Assembly: GCA_028282295.1 (NCBI GenBank)
Contig: JANQIE010000085.1
Span: 16,590-80,589 of the forward strand
Reading direction: 5' to 3'
DNA: 64,000 nucleotides
From: Desulfobacterales bacterium
GTDB lineage: Bacteria > Desulfobacterota > Desulfobacteria > Desulfobacterales > JANQIE01
Under the pieces are notes generated by a model that was not told where the DNA came from, made no database searches, and saw nothing but the letters and a program-made list of their open reading frames with translations. Each line of letters begins with the position of its first letter. Within the stretch, counting starts at the first letter, position 1. This document shows, piece by piece, positions 29,131-39,200 of this stretch. The position numbers and the translations under genes are program-made.

Positions 29131-30705
29131 ATGTCTGAATCCCGACAAATTACCAAAGCCGCCGGCGTCGTGAGCGCGGCCACATTTGCCAGCCGTGTGC
29201 TGGGGTATATCCGCGATATGGTCATCGCCTGGTTCTTCGGCGCCGGGATGAGCGCGGATGCGTTTATCGCCGCTTTCACGGTGCCCAACATGTTACGGCG
29301 TTTATTTGGTGAGGGGACATTGAGCAGCGCGTTTATTCCGGTTTTTAGTGATATCTTGTCCCGGCAGGGAAAGAACGAGGCGCTGTGCATGGCGCAGGCG
29401 GCATTTCGATTGGTGGCTGTATTGCTTCTGGCGATCACGGTGGTCGGGGTTTTTTTGTCGCCTCAGATTGTCAAGCTTATCACCCCGGGATTCGGCAGTG
29501 TGCCGGAAAAACTCGCGTTGACCATCCGGTTGACAAAGATCATGTTGCCGTATGTTTTTTTCGTCGGTCTGGTGGCGTTATGCATGGGCGTTTTGAACGG
29601 TCTGGATCATTTTCTGGCGCCGGCTCTGGCGCCGGTGATGTTGAACGTGGCTATGATCGGCGCGGTTTTGTGGTTGGCTCCGCGTTTTGACCAGCCGGTT
29701 TACGGATTGGCCGTGGGGGTTCTGATCGGAGGCGGATTACAGCTTTTGCTGCAATATCCTTTTCTAAAACAAAAAGGGTTTGCGTTCGACTTGTCGTCCC
29801 CCTGGCGTCATCCGGGGTTGCGTCGCATCGGCGGCTTGCTGTTTCCGGTGGTGTTCGGGGCTGCGGTTTATCAGATCAATATTTTGGTTGATCGCTTCCT
29901 GGCGTCACTGCTGCCCGGTGGGAGTGTTTCTTATCTTTATTATGCCGATCGGTTGGTTCAGTTTCCTTTGGGCTTGTTCGGCATGGCCGCTGCGACCGCC
30001 AGCCTGCCGTCCCTTTCCAGGCAGGCCGCCCGCCAGGATCTGGCGGCATTTCGTCGGACCGTGACGGAGTCCTTGCGGCTGGTTTTGTTTATTATTGTCC
30101 CGGCAATGGTTGGCTTGGTGGTGTTGCGTGAACCGATAACGGTGCTGTTGTTTCAGCGAGGGGCGTTCGATGCCACGACCTCCCGATTGACCGCGGTGGC
30201 GGTTTTATACTATGGTATGGGTCTGTGGGCGTTTGCTTCCGTCCGAATTGTGCTCGTGGCCTACTATGCGCTGCAGGATACGCGGACACCGGTTGTCTAC
30301 GCGGCGATCGCCGTTGGTTTCAACATCGCCGCCGGCATCGTTCTGATGCGCTATCTGGACCACGGTGGACTGGCGTTGAGCACGTCGCTGGCTTCGGTGA
30401 TAAACCTTGGTCTGTTGTTGCGGACCTTGCGGCGTAAACTGGGTCCCATGGGCTGGCGCGCCCTGGTGGCGGCACTTGTCCGAATCATCATTTGCGCGGG
30501 CGCTATGGGGCTTGGCGTTGGCATACTGGCCGGGCACTTGGTCGGTTCATATCACGACGGCACGCTTGTTCGGTTGTACGGTCTTGGCGTCAGTATACTT
30601 TCCGGGATCCTGATTTACGGTATTTGCGCGTTTTGCACGCGCAGTCCGGAATTAGGCAATATCATCGATTTCTTTCGCAAGCCCAAAGGGTTACAAAAAA
30701 CGTGA
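29131..30705 (+). CDS. murJ: Lipid II flippase MurJ
   Basis: A 524-residue polytopic inner-membrane protein of the MOP superfamily that flips lipid II for peptidoglycan synthesis. About 13-14 TM helices are evident. Family segments include SRVLGYIRDMVIAWFFG (about 22-38), FTVPNMLRRLFGEGTLSSAFIPVF (about 50-73) and LPGGSVSYLYYADRLVQFPLGLFG (about 260-283). The stop codon overlaps the GTG start of the ftsB-like gene. Confidence 0.96.
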   Translation: MSESRQITKAAGVVSAATFASRVLGYIRDMVIAWFFGAGMSADAFIAAFTVPNMLRRLFGEGTLSSAFIPVFSDILSRQGKNEALCMAQAAFRLVAVLLLAITVVGVFLSPQIVKLITPGFGSVPEKLALTIRLTKIMLPYVFFVGLVALCMGVLNGLDHFLAPALAPVMLNVAMIGAVLWLAPRFDQPVYGLAVGVLIGGGLQLLLQYPFLKQKGFAFDLSSPWRHPGLRRIGGLLFPVVFGAAVYQINILVDRFLASLLPGGSVSYLYYADRLVQFPLGLFGMAAATASLPSLSRQAARQDLAAFRRTVTESLRLVLFIIVPAMVGLVVLREPITVLLFQRGAFDATTSRLTAVAVLYYGMGLWAFASVRIVLVAYYALQDTRTPVVYAAIAVGFNIAAGIVLMRYLDHGGLALSTSLASVINLGLLLRTLRRKLGPMGWRALVAALVRIIICAGAMGLGVGILAGHLVGSYHDGTLVRLYGLGVSILSGILIYGICAFCTRSPELGNIIDFFRKPKGLQKT

Positions 30706-30989
30706 GCACACGACATGCAATCTTGATGAGTCTGGGCGTCCTGATTTTGTTGGCTACGGCTTTGTACACCGTTTTTGGGGACAAAGGCCTGGTGGACGTG
30801 CTGCATTTGAAAGCTGAAAAAGCGCGCGTGACGGCGATCAATCAAGAGCTGACCGATGAAAATCTCAAGCTTTACCGTGAAATCGAGCGGTTAAAAAAAG
30901 ATCCTGAATATATTGAGGAGGTCGCCCGCGGTGAACTCGGTGTTGTGGGCCAGGATGAGTTGGTCATCAAATTGAAAAAAGGCCGCTGA
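30702..30989 (+). CDS. ftsB: FtsB/DivIC-like septum formation initiator
   Basis: A 95-residue bitopic protein with an N-terminal TM (ILMSLGVLILLATALYTVF, about 7-25). A coiled-coil (AEKARVTAINQELTDENLKLYREIERL) and the DivIC tail KKDPEYIEEVARGELGVVGQDELVI follow. It is expected in the divisome with FtsL/FtsQ-type partners. The GTG start at 30702 overlaps the murJ stop (GTGA), implying translational coupling of lipid II flipping and division genes. Confidence 0.85.
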   Translation: MSTRHAILMSLGVLILLATALYTVFGDKGLVDVLHLKAEKARVTAINQELTDENLKLYREIERLKKDPEYIEEVARGELGVVGQDELVIKLKKGR

Positions 30990-31001
30990 TAAAATAATAT
31001 C

Positions 31002-31146
31002 GTGTCCATCCGGAAATGGTAGATTTTGGCGCCCGGCAAGGCCCGAGCACTTTTTAAAACCGCAGGCATAGTCATGCTATGTCGAGGATTTTAAAAAATG
31101 CGAGAACGCCGCCGGGGGCCAAAAAATGCCATTTCCGGATGGACAC
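31002..31146. repeat. Nested palindromic element, family 1, copy B (inverted orientation)
   Basis: This 145-bp element has ends GTGTCCATCCGGAAATGG and CCATTTCCGGATGGACAC, an exact 18-bp inverted repeat; the A-to-G change in one arm is compensated in the other. The middle stem is TTTTTAAAA-type with a central hairpin CATAGTCATGCTATG. It is oriented opposite to copies D and E. It separates ftsB from the following hypothetical gene. Confidence 0.88.
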
Positions 31147-31173
31147 AACCTAACCCTAAATCAAGCAGGTATA

Positions 31174-31485
31174 ATGACGGACAACGATTTCAACACACTG
31201 ACCATGGCCAAGCTGTACGCCGATCAGGGGTACTATGTCGAAGCCGCCGACGTCTATCGATTTCTCCTCAAGCAATCACCAGGCGATAAAGAACTTGAAA
31301 AGGCACTGGCCGATGTCGAAGCCCAGATCGAGCCCCCGGAACCGCAGCCGTTTGGCGCCGTTGAGAACGAGCAGTTTGAAGAAAAAGCAAATCTGGAAAA
31401 GTTGTTTGAGCAATTCAGCGACTGGCTGATCCGCTACCGCCGGGTACGTGATCTGCATCGAATAAAGCAAAAACTAGTAAAATAG
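31174..31485 (+). CDS. Small TPR-like protein, unknown function
   Basis: A 103-residue acidic protein with one clear TPR-like helical pair near the start (TMAKLYADQGYYVEAADVYRFLLKQSPGDKEL, about 8-39). A charged helical tail ending in a basic stretch (IRYRRVRDLHRIKQKLVK) follows. There is no signal peptide, so it is likely cytosolic. The ATG at 31174 is preceded by AGG at suitable spacing and lies 28 bp after a palindromic element. The helical-repeat nature is visible; the function is not. Confidence 0.65.
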   Translation: MTDNDFNTLTMAKLYADQGYYVEAADVYRFLLKQSPGDKELEKALADVEAQIEPPEPQPFGAVENEQFEEKANLEKLFEQFSDWLIRYRRVRDLHRIKQKLVK

Positions 31486-31617
31486 CACATTTAAAAATAT
31501 GAATGCCTATCCGAACCAGTCCGGAGGTTCACTGCGGCCGGGACCGGGACGTGGGGGCGTTTGTGCCTATGCAATAAAAAAATGGGGTCGTTTACCATAG
31601 CAATATAAGGAGGATTG

Positions 31618-32115
31618 ATGCGCATCCAAAAAGGTCTTAACCTATCTTTGGCCGGGTTGTTATTGTTCGTCACATTCATGGGGCTCAGCGGATGCTCGGC
31701 CTTGAAGTCCCGTTCCAAGGGCGCGACGCCACCGGCAGCCTCAGCCAAATCAACGCAAGCCACACCCCGTTATTTTGAATTTGAAGATGTTTTGATTCCC
31801 GGTGAGTTGAAGATTGTGCGGGGGGCTTCGTTTGTATTCCAGGCGCAGGGTATGACGGCCGGTGTTCTGGCGTTTAAAGGGCGAGTGGAACTGCATTCGT
31901 TGATCACTTTTTTTGAAAAAAACATGGTCAAGGACAACTGGCAGGAGATTGCTTCGTTTAAATCACCACGTACGATGATGCTGTTTAACAAGCAGAATCG
32001 CTGGTGCGTAATCAACATTCGTGATGGTGAGTTGAGCACGGCCATCGAGATCTGGATATCGCCGTCGAACGGCATGTCCGCGGGTAGTATTTCCGAAAGC
32101 GGTTTGTTGCGCTGA
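31618..32115 (+). CDS. Outer-membrane or periplasmic lipoprotein, unknown function
   Basis: A 165-residue protein with a lipoprotein signal ending in GLSGC (Cys at 27) and a Ser/Ala/Thr linker. A compact C-terminal domain begins near residue 52 (YFEFEDVLIPGELKIV) and contains FFEKNMVKDNWQEI and TMMLFNKQNRWCVINI, an alpha/beta pattern seen in uncharacterised lipoproteins of anaerobic delta-proteobacteria. The ATG at 31618 follows AAGGAGG. It may be co-transcribed with coaBC, 60 bp downstream. Confidence 0.7.
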   Translation: MRIQKGLNLSLAGLLLFVTFMGLSGCSALKSRSKGATPPAASAKSTQATPRYFEFEDVLIPGELKIVRGASFVFQAQGMTAGVLAFKGRVELHSLITFFEKNMVKDNWQEIASFKSPRTMMLFNKQNRWCVINIRDGELSTAIEIWISPSNGMSAGSISESGLLR

Positions 32116-32176
32116 TAACGATCTGCTGCTAAGGGCTCTGTAAACGCCAAACGTTGAATCGAGTTGAAGGTCCGTC

Positions 32177-33385
32177 ATGCGTGTGAAGGGCAAAACGGTT
32201 TTATTGGGTGTCTGCGGCGGGATTGCGGCCTACAAGAGTGTTGAACTAGTGCGCCTGTTGACCAGACAGGAGGCGCGGGTACGTGTGGTAATGACATCCA
32301 ATGCCCGCTGGTTTGTGGGGCCGGGGACGTTCCAGGCCCTGTCCGGCTTGCCGGTTTGTGACAACCTCTTCGCCGAGCAGGACGACGCGGCCATGCGTCA
32401 TATCGATTGGGCGCAACAAGCCGATATTGTCGTTGTCGCCCCGGCCACAGCCAACGTGATCGGCAAAGTGGCCAATGGGATTGCCGATGACGCCCTGACG
32501 ACCTTTGTGATGGCGGCCACGGCGCCGGGGATCATGTGCCCGGCCATGAATACCCATATGTATGAGAAACCGGCGGTGCAGCGCAACATCGACACTCTGG
32601 AAGCGGACGGTTGGTACGTAATGGAGCCGGATGCCGGGCAGTTGGCCTGCGGCACACTCGGTCCCGGCCGTTTGCCCGAACCGGCCGCCATTGCCGATCG
32701 CATCACGGCACGGCTGACGCCCAAGGATCTTGCCGGCAAGCGTGTTCTGGTGACCGCCGGTCCGACCCATGAAGCCATCGATCCGGTGCGGTTCATCAGC
32801 AATCCAAGTACCGGTAAAATGGGCTACGCCATTGCACGGGCCGCCGGGCACCGGGGCGCCGAGGTGACCCTGATCAGCGGGCCGACCCATTTGACGCCGC
32901 CGTATTACCTGCAAACCATTGGCGTGCAGACAGCGCAGGAAATGGCCGATGCGGTCTTTGAACGGGCCAAGCAGGCTGATGTTATCGTCAAGGCCGCTGC
33001 CGTGGCCGACTATCATGTCCGGGCACCGCGTACCCATAAGATAAAAAAGCAATCGGACTCGCTGCAGATCGGCCTTAAAAAAAATATCGATATCCTCGCC
33101 GAGCTTGGTCGCCGCAAAAAGAATCAGATACTGGTCGGTTTTGCCGCTGAAACCCGGGACCTGGATGTCAACGCCAATGAAAAACTACAGCGTAAACACC
33201 TGGATATGATCGTCGGCAATCTAGTTGGCAATGCCGACTCCGGTTTTGGCGCCGAGACGAACCGGGTGGTTTGCTACACGCAGGGCAAACGGCCCGAAGC
33301 ACTGCCCCTGCTGCCGAAAGATGACGTGGCCCACGCACTTTGGGACCGCATTGTGCAAACATTCATAACAAGTGACGGCTCGTGA
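32177..33385 (+). CDS. coaBC: Bifunctional CoaBC (phosphopantothenoylcysteine synthetase/decarboxylase)
   Basis: A 402-residue coenzyme A enzyme. The N-terminal flavin-dependent CoaC decarboxylase spans about 1-180, with GVCGGIAAYKSVELVR, the APATANVIGKVANGIADD segment and catalytic PAMNTHMYEKP. The C-terminal CTP-dependent CoaB synthetase (about 190-395) has VTAGPTHEAIDPVRFISN and STGKMGYAIARAA. The stop codon TGA overlaps the next ATG by one base. Confidence 0.96.
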   Translation: MRVKGKTVLLGVCGGIAAYKSVELVRLLTRQEARVRVVMTSNARWFVGPGTFQALSGLPVCDNLFAEQDDAAMRHIDWAQQADIVVVAPATANVIGKVANGIADDALTTFVMAATAPGIMCPAMNTHMYEKPAVQRNIDTLEADGWYVMEPDAGQLACGTLGPGRLPEPAAIADRITARLTPKDLAGKRVLVTAGPTHEAIDPVRFISNPSTGKMGYAIARAAGHRGAEVTLISGPTHLTPPYYLQTIGVQTAQEMADAVFERAKQADVIVKAAAVADYHVRAPRTHKIKKQSDSLQIGLKKNIDILAELGRRKKNQILVGFAAETRDLDVNANEKLQRKHLDMIVGNLVGNADSGFGAETNRVVCYTQGKRPEALPLLPKDDVAHALWDRIVQTFITSDGS

Positions 33386-34119
33386 TGTCCGAACCCGAAT
33401 CTCATCGTGTGTCCATCGCACCGCAACAATTTGCCGCGGTTGTCGATCAGGTGCGGCAAAGTTTGACAGCGTTGGCGCAGCAGGGACTCGACGGGGTTGA
33501 TTGCTCGCGTCAAAGCCTTGCAATTATTGAAAGGTGGGGCCGTGAACCGGCGGTTGACGCACAGGATTTGGACGGGGTTCGCAAGATCCTGGGGGACTGC
33601 CGGCGCTGCCGTCTGGCACGGGGCCGCAAGGCGATTGTTTTTGGTGAAGGGGATGCCGACGCCGATCTTGTTTTTGTCGGGGAATACCCCGCCGTCGAGG
33701 ACGATCGGCAGGGGCGTCCGTTCACGGGCTCTGCGGGGCGCTTGCTGGCCCGCATTATCGAAGCCATGTCGTTGACCCGCGAGCAGGTTTATCTTTGCAG
33801 CATCGTTAAATGCTGTCCGACCGACGACCGCCCCCCATCATCGGAAGAGATCGAAGCCTGCCTGCCGTTTTTAAAACGCCAACTGGCCGCATTGCAACCC
33901 AAGGCGATTATTGCTCTGGGCGGTCTGGCCGCCCGGACATTGTTGGCGAGCCCCGAACCGATTGCCCGGTTGCGCGGCAGGTTCCATGAATATCAACAGA
34001 TCAAAGTCATGCCGACGTTTCATCCCGCCTATCTGCTGCGCCACCCGGAGCACAAGCGTGCCGTGTGGGAGGATGTGCAGCAGGTTATGCGGCTGCTCGG
34101 CCTAAAAGCCGGTAAGTAG
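33385..34119 (+). CDS. Family 4 uracil-DNA glycosylase-like protein
   Basis: A 244-residue iron-sulfur uracil-DNA glycosylase of the thermophile/bacterial type 4 class, preceded by about 60 residues that are not part of the core. Cluster cysteines appear in CRRCRL (about 71-74) and CSIVKCCPTDDRPPSSEEIEAC. The C-terminal motif is FHPAYLLRHPEHK. Motif 1, usually GEAPG, here reads GEYPAVEDDRQGRPFTG, so the active-site loop is altered and substrate preference may differ. A GTG one codon upstream could also start it. Confidence 0.85.
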   Translation: MSEPESHRVSIAPQQFAAVVDQVRQSLTALAQQGLDGVDCSRQSLAIIERWGREPAVDAQDLDGVRKILGDCRRCRLARGRKAIVFGEGDADADLVFVGEYPAVEDDRQGRPFTGSAGRLLARIIEAMSLTREQVYLCSIVKCCPTDDRPPSSEEIEACLPFLKRQLAALQPKAIIALGGLAARTLLASPEPIARLRGRFHEYQQIKVMPTFHPAYLLRHPEHKRAVWEDVQQVMRLLGLKAGK

Positions 34120-34156
34120 TGGTTTAAATCAATGTCATTCAAAAGGATCGTAAACC

Positions 34157-35449
34157 ATGCGAACGACGCTTTTCCAATGGTTCACCCTTTGTGTCCTGGC
34201 GGTTGCCGGTGTGATGCCCGCGCCCGCCCTGAGCGCCACTTCCCAGGTCCATAGCATCAGGATTGAAAGCCCCATCGGTGTCGCGGTGGCCGAGTTTGTT
34301 GACAACGGCATCAAAGCCGCCAACCGGGCCGATGCCGCCTGCGTGTTGATCGAACTCGATACGCCCGGCGGCCTGGGAGTTTCGATGCGCACCATTGTGC
34401 AGGCGATTTTAAACAGCCGGATACCGGTGATTGTCTATGTTGCCCCCAGCGGTGCCCGTGCGGCGTCCGCCGGCGTGATGATTACCATCGCGGCGGATGT
34501 CGCCGCCATGGCACCCGGCACCAATATCGGCGCCGCCCACCCGGTGAGCGCCGGCGGTAAGGAAATTAACAAAACCATGGATGAAAAGGTGACCAACGAT
34601 ATGGTCGCCTATGTGAAAAGTATTGCCGAAGAACGTGGTCGTAACGCGGCGTGGGCTGAAAAAGCGGTGCGCGAGAGTATTTCCGCCACGGAAACCGAAG
34701 CGCTCAAGGAAAAGGTGATCGACCTGATCGCACGCGACCGCGACGCGCTTTTAAAGGCGCTGGACGGCCGTGACATCAAAGGCAAAGGCACCCTTAACCT
34801 TAAGGAGGTTGAGATTGTCGAGGTTAAGGAAAATTTGCGAACCAAGGTCTTGAAAATCATCAGCGATCCGAACATCGCGTATATTTTGCTGATGATCGGG
34901 TTGGCCGGTCTTTACTTCGAACTCAGTCATCCGGGGGCGATCGTTCCGGGGGTGATCGGCGGGATTGCGATTATTCTGGCCTTTTTTGCCATGCAAACCC
35001 TGCCGGTCAATTACGCCGGGATCCTGCTGATCGTCCTGGCATTGGTTTTCTTCATCATGGAGATGAAAATCACCAGTTACGGGTTGTTGAGCGTGGCCGG
35101 TATTATTGCCCTGTCTTTGGGCTCGCTGATGCTCTTCAAGGACGCCGGGCCGGCGATCCGATTGTCCTGGGGGGTTCTGGTGCCGACCCTGGTCATGGTG
35201 TCAGGGTTTTTTGTGATGGCGGCCGGGCTTGTGTTTCGCGCCCATACCCGTAAACCGATGACCGGCGTGCGCGGGTTGATTGGTGAAACCGGTACTGTGA
35301 AGGCGGCGTTATCCCCGGCCGGTAAAGTGTTGGTGCACGGCGAACTGTGGCAGGCCAAGGCCGACCGGGAGGTTGCCGCCGGAGAAAAAGTCCGCGTGAC
35401 CGCGGTAAACGGTCTGGTTTTGAAGGTGGAGCACTTTACGGAAGAATAG
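34157..35449 (+). CDS. NfeD-family membrane-bound serine protease (ClpP-class)
   Basis: A 430-residue protein with a signal peptide (about 1-26), followed by an SppA/ClpP-like protease domain. IELDTPGGLGVSMR and PSGARAASAGVMI (about 96-108) carry the candidate nucleophilic serine; a conserved lysine in the MDEKVTND region could complete a Ser-Lys dyad. About five TM helices and a C-terminal OB-fold (RGLIGETGTVKAAL...VLKVEHF) follow. It is next to a slipin, the common NfeD-stomatin operon, thought to act in membrane protein quality control. Confidence 0.92.
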   Translation: MRTTLFQWFTLCVLAVAGVMPAPALSATSQVHSIRIESPIGVAVAEFVDNGIKAANRADAACVLIELDTPGGLGVSMRTIVQAILNSRIPVIVYVAPSGARAASAGVMITIAADVAAMAPGTNIGAAHPVSAGGKEINKTMDEKVTNDMVAYVKSIAEERGRNAAWAEKAVRESISATETEALKEKVIDLIARDRDALLKALDGRDIKGKGTLNLKEVEIVEVKENLRTKVLKIISDPNIAYILLMIGLAGLYFELSHPGAIVPGVIGGIAIILAFFAMQTLPVNYAGILLIVLALVFFIMEMKITSYGLLSVAGIIALSLGSLMLFKDAGPAIRLSWGVLVPTLVMVSGFFVMAAGLVFRAHTRKPMTGVRGLIGETGTVKAALSPAGKVLVHGELWQAKADREVAAGEKVRVTAVNGLVLKVEHFTEE

Positions 35450-35480
35450 GGCGACGAATTCTATCAAAAGGAGATGAAAG

Positions 35481-36248
35481 ATGCTTAATCTTTATGGAAT
35501 TGTGATCATAGCCGCACTGGTCATTTTGTTCCTTTGGAGTGCGCTCAAGGTTCTGAACGAGTATGAACGCGGGGTGATTTTCCGCCTGGGCCGTGTCATC
35601 AAGGCCAAGGGGCCCGGCCTGATTATTTTGATCCCGATTATTGATAAAATGGCGAAAGTCAGTTTGCGCCTGGTCGCCATGGATGTAGATCCGCAGGATG
35701 TCATCACCCATGACAATGTATCGGTAAAAGTGAATGCCGTTATTTATTTTCGGGTGATCGATCCGATCAAGGCCATCATTGAAGTGGAAAACTATCACTA
35801 TGCCATGAGCCAATTGGCCCAGACTACCTTGCGCAGTGTGTGCGGACAGGCCGAACTGGACGAATTACTTTCGGCGCGTGATAAAATCAACACCCAGTTG
35901 CAGGAGATTCTCGATACCCATACCGATCCCTGGGGCATCAAAGTCGCCACCGTGGAATTGAAACATATTGATCTGCCTTCGGAGATGCAGCGCGCCATGG
36001 CCAAACAGGCCGAAGCCGAACGGGAGCGGCGTGCGAAAGTAATCAATGCCGAAGGTGAATATCAGGCCGCCTCGAAACTTTCCGAAGCCGCCCAGATTAT
36101 CGACGAGTATCCGGTTGCCCTGCAACTGCGCTACTTGCAGACCATGCGCGAGATGTCGGCCGAGCAGAACACGACCACCATCTTTCCGTTCCCCATGGAT
36201 GTTTTCAAACCGTTGCTGAAGTTTCTGGATGGCAAAGACAGGGGGTGA
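35481..36248 (+). CDS. Slipin/stomatin-like SPFH protein
   Basis: A 255-residue membrane scaffold protein with an N-terminal hydrophobic hairpin ([19 protein letters not shown]). The SPFH domain ([24 protein letters not shown], about 30-53) continues through [21 protein letters not shown] coiled-coil ([25 protein letters not shown]) follows. It oligomerises at the membrane and is the usual partner of the NfeD protease encoded 31 bp upstream. AAGGAG precedes the ATG. Confidence 0.95.
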   Translation: MLNLYGIVIIAALVILFLWSALKVLNEYERGVIFRLGRVIKAKGPGLIILIPIIDKMAKVSLRLVAMDVDPQDVITHDNVSVKVNAVIYFRVIDPIKAIIEVENYHYAMSQLAQTTLRSVCGQAELDELLSARDKINTQLQEILDTHTDPWGIKVATVELKHIDLPSEMQRAMAKQAEAERERRAKVINAEGEYQAASKLSEAAQIIDEYPVALQLRYLQTMREMSAEQNTTTIFPFPMDVFKPLLKFLDGKDRG

Positions 36249-36279
36249 TTTACCCCGACTTTTGAAACGTTGGCGTTTA

Positions 36280-39200
36280 TTATAAAAGATGTTGCACCAG
36301 CGCCCGGGTTGCTTCATCAGGTGGGGAGGAGATGGTTTTGCGCAGGGCTTTTTGGCAGGCCCGGAACACCCACAGGGCTTCGTTGGGCCGCTGCTGGTCG
36401 AGATACAGACGGATCAGTTCGCGGTAGCTGTTCTCAAAAGACGGATCGATCTGCATTAGGGTTTGGTAGCACCAGATGGCCCGGTTTACGGCATTGTTGG
36501 AAAGGTGAATGTCTGCCAGAGCGAGGTGCAGTTGGCGGTGTTTCTGCTTTAGTTTTTCGCGCCGCGTCTTGACCCATTCGGCATACCGTTCCTCCGGAAG
36601 AAAATCGCCTTCATATAAATCACGGGCCTGCTCGTAGTAAACGATGGCTTCTCTTTTGCGGCGCTGTCGCAGTTTATTTTCCGCCTGGCGGCACAATTCC
36701 TCGAAGTGATCGCAGTCCACTTGCAGGTGGTGGGGGTCAAGTGAGATGAGATTGTCCTTGAGGGTGATATACGATGCGCTGGTTTTATGTTTGAGATCTT
36801 TTTCCAGAGCGGCGCGCAGCCGGTGCAGGGTGACTTTGAAAACTTTTTCGGCGGTCGCAAGCGAGCTTTTCGGCCAAAGGTCTTCGAATATAAGTTCCTT
36901 GGGGATTTGTATGCCGCCTCGCGCCACGATGACTTTAAGTAAACGGAACGGTTTGCGGCGGTTCAGCGATTTAGGGGCCATCGCCCGGCCGTCTTTGATA
37001 ATTCTAAAACCGCCTAGTGTCCGGACTTCCAATGATGACAGCCGACGGCGCGTAATCTGTTTTTTTATGATTCGGGCCACTTTTTGGATACACCTGCTTG
37101 GGTGACTTTCCAGCCGGCTGAGCTCGCCCTTGATCGCAGGGCTGTTGTTTTGCACCAGAATACTGTCGATAAACTGAACCGCCCCTTTTACTTTCAGCTC
37201 CGCCGCCAGGGCACAGGCGCCGACAAAATCGGCGGGACTCAAAATCAGGTTGTGAATGTAGGCACGTTGTTTGAAAATTACAATTCCCCGGGCCAGTTGG
37301 GATTTGGCTTCCGGCTGGTTGTCACGGGCAAATTCCAGCAGCCCCAAAGCAAGATGCATTTCGGCAAGCGAAAGGTGACTTTCGATCGCTTTGAAATAGG
37401 CCAGCGCTTCGGTGAGTTGTTTTTGGGCCGTTTGAAACTTTTTGCAATGGCAGTAGAGCAGGCCCAAGACCCCCTTGGCGCGCAGGAAGTGGTGTTTGGA
37501 CGCCCCTTTCTGGTCGGCCAAAAAGGCGATCGATTTTTCCATGTAGTGGATCGCCGTGTCAAAATCGGCGTTGAAATAATGGTATTTGCCTAACAGCCCC
37601 CAACCGAGACCTTTCAAAAAGTGATTTCTAACCGAATCGGTCAGGTCCAGCAACTGTTCGGCGGATGTCTTGACGGCATCCAATTTTCCCACGGAAAGAC
37701 GCAGAATGTTCTTAAAGTAGAATACCGAGGGTTGCAGCGAATTATAGCCGTAAGCCTCGATCAATTCTTCCAATTCCATGATATAGGCGTCGGCCTGTTT
37801 GAAATTGCCGCTGTAGATATGAAACGAGGATATACTAAGCAGATAACCGGCCTTGATTTCCGGGTCGTTGGCGTCGAGCAGATCGTCGATGCGGTCAAAG
37901 AGATCGGCGGCTTCCCTGAATTCGCCGAGAAAGGTGTGGCCGAACACACAATAAACCAGCGCTTTGGCCTGGATATCGCGGTCGCGTAAGTGTTGACCCA
38001 GAACAAACGCGGTCCGGCATGCGCGCAGGCCGGCGCGCACGTCGCCGGTGCCTCGGATGTGGCCAAGGCCGACCTGGAGCCATAACACCGCAGTTTCGTT
38101 GGTCTGCTCTTCCTTTGAGGGCCGCGCGAGTAATGCTTCCGCTTGTTTGAGAAGTTTTTCAACAGGCACCTTGAAGTAACCACCTTGAAAAGAGTATTCG
38201 ATCAAATTGGCCAGTGCCAGCATCCGGCCGGTGTGGTTGTTTTGTTTTTGAAAAAGCGTGCAGGCGTCATGCAGGCAGGCGACCCGGTTTTTGACATCGG
38301 CAAAGCGCCGGGTTTTGGCTTTCATGAACAACAGCCAGGGAGATTGTTCGATTTGGGCGACCGGTAATTTTTGCAACCAGCTTTCCAGATCCGCACCCCG
38401 GCCCATGGACAAGAGCGACAAACCGACGCGTTCGATAACTTTTACGGCCAGTTTGGGCGCTTCGGCATGCAGGTAGAAGTGAACCGCATTTTCAAGTTCG
38501 TTGCGTCGTTCGTAAGTCGTGGCCGCGGCCATGAAGAGCCAGCGGCGGTCCTCTTGGGTCAACACGGTTTGGCATTTATACTGTAAAAATTCCTTAAACA
38601 ATTGATGGAAACGGTAGACGATTCGGTTGTTAGCGTTCACCAGCGATTGAGTGAAGAAATTGTTTTGTGCCAGATTATAAAAAATGGTTTGGGCGTCCTT
38701 GCGCCCCAGGCAGGTATTGACAAGATCGGTATCCACATGGTCAAAAACCGATGACCGGATGAGCAGGCTTTGCGTCGGCTTGGGCAGGGTCGCAAAAATC
38801 TCCTCGCTGAAATAGTTGAAAATATCTTCCGGAAGCCGGTGGTCGGGGTGTTGGTGAAGATCCACTTCGCCGTTTTGAGTTGGAAAGCGGTTGTACATTT
38901 CGGTTACCAGGATAAGCCCGCCGATCCACCCCTCGGTTTTGGTGTGAATTTCAGCGCTTTTTTCCGGTGAATACGCATTCGGCAGATCCTGGTTTAAAAA
39001 AGTCCGTGATTCTTCCAGCGTCAGGGCCAGTTCAGTATTGTCGACGATTAAAACCTGACGCTTCAGTTTCAGACGCTGAACATTGAAGGGCGGGTGATTG
39101 CGTGAAAGAACCAGAAACTGAACCTGGGGAGGGGAGTCTATAACGATGCGCTGCAGTAATTCCAGACTTGGTGCCCCGGCCGGTATTTTTTCCAGGCCGT

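Noticed and set aside
31499-31600. 33-codon frame with a Gly/Pro/Arg-rich product
   Set aside because: No ribosome-binding site, no conservation evidence and no recognisable motif.
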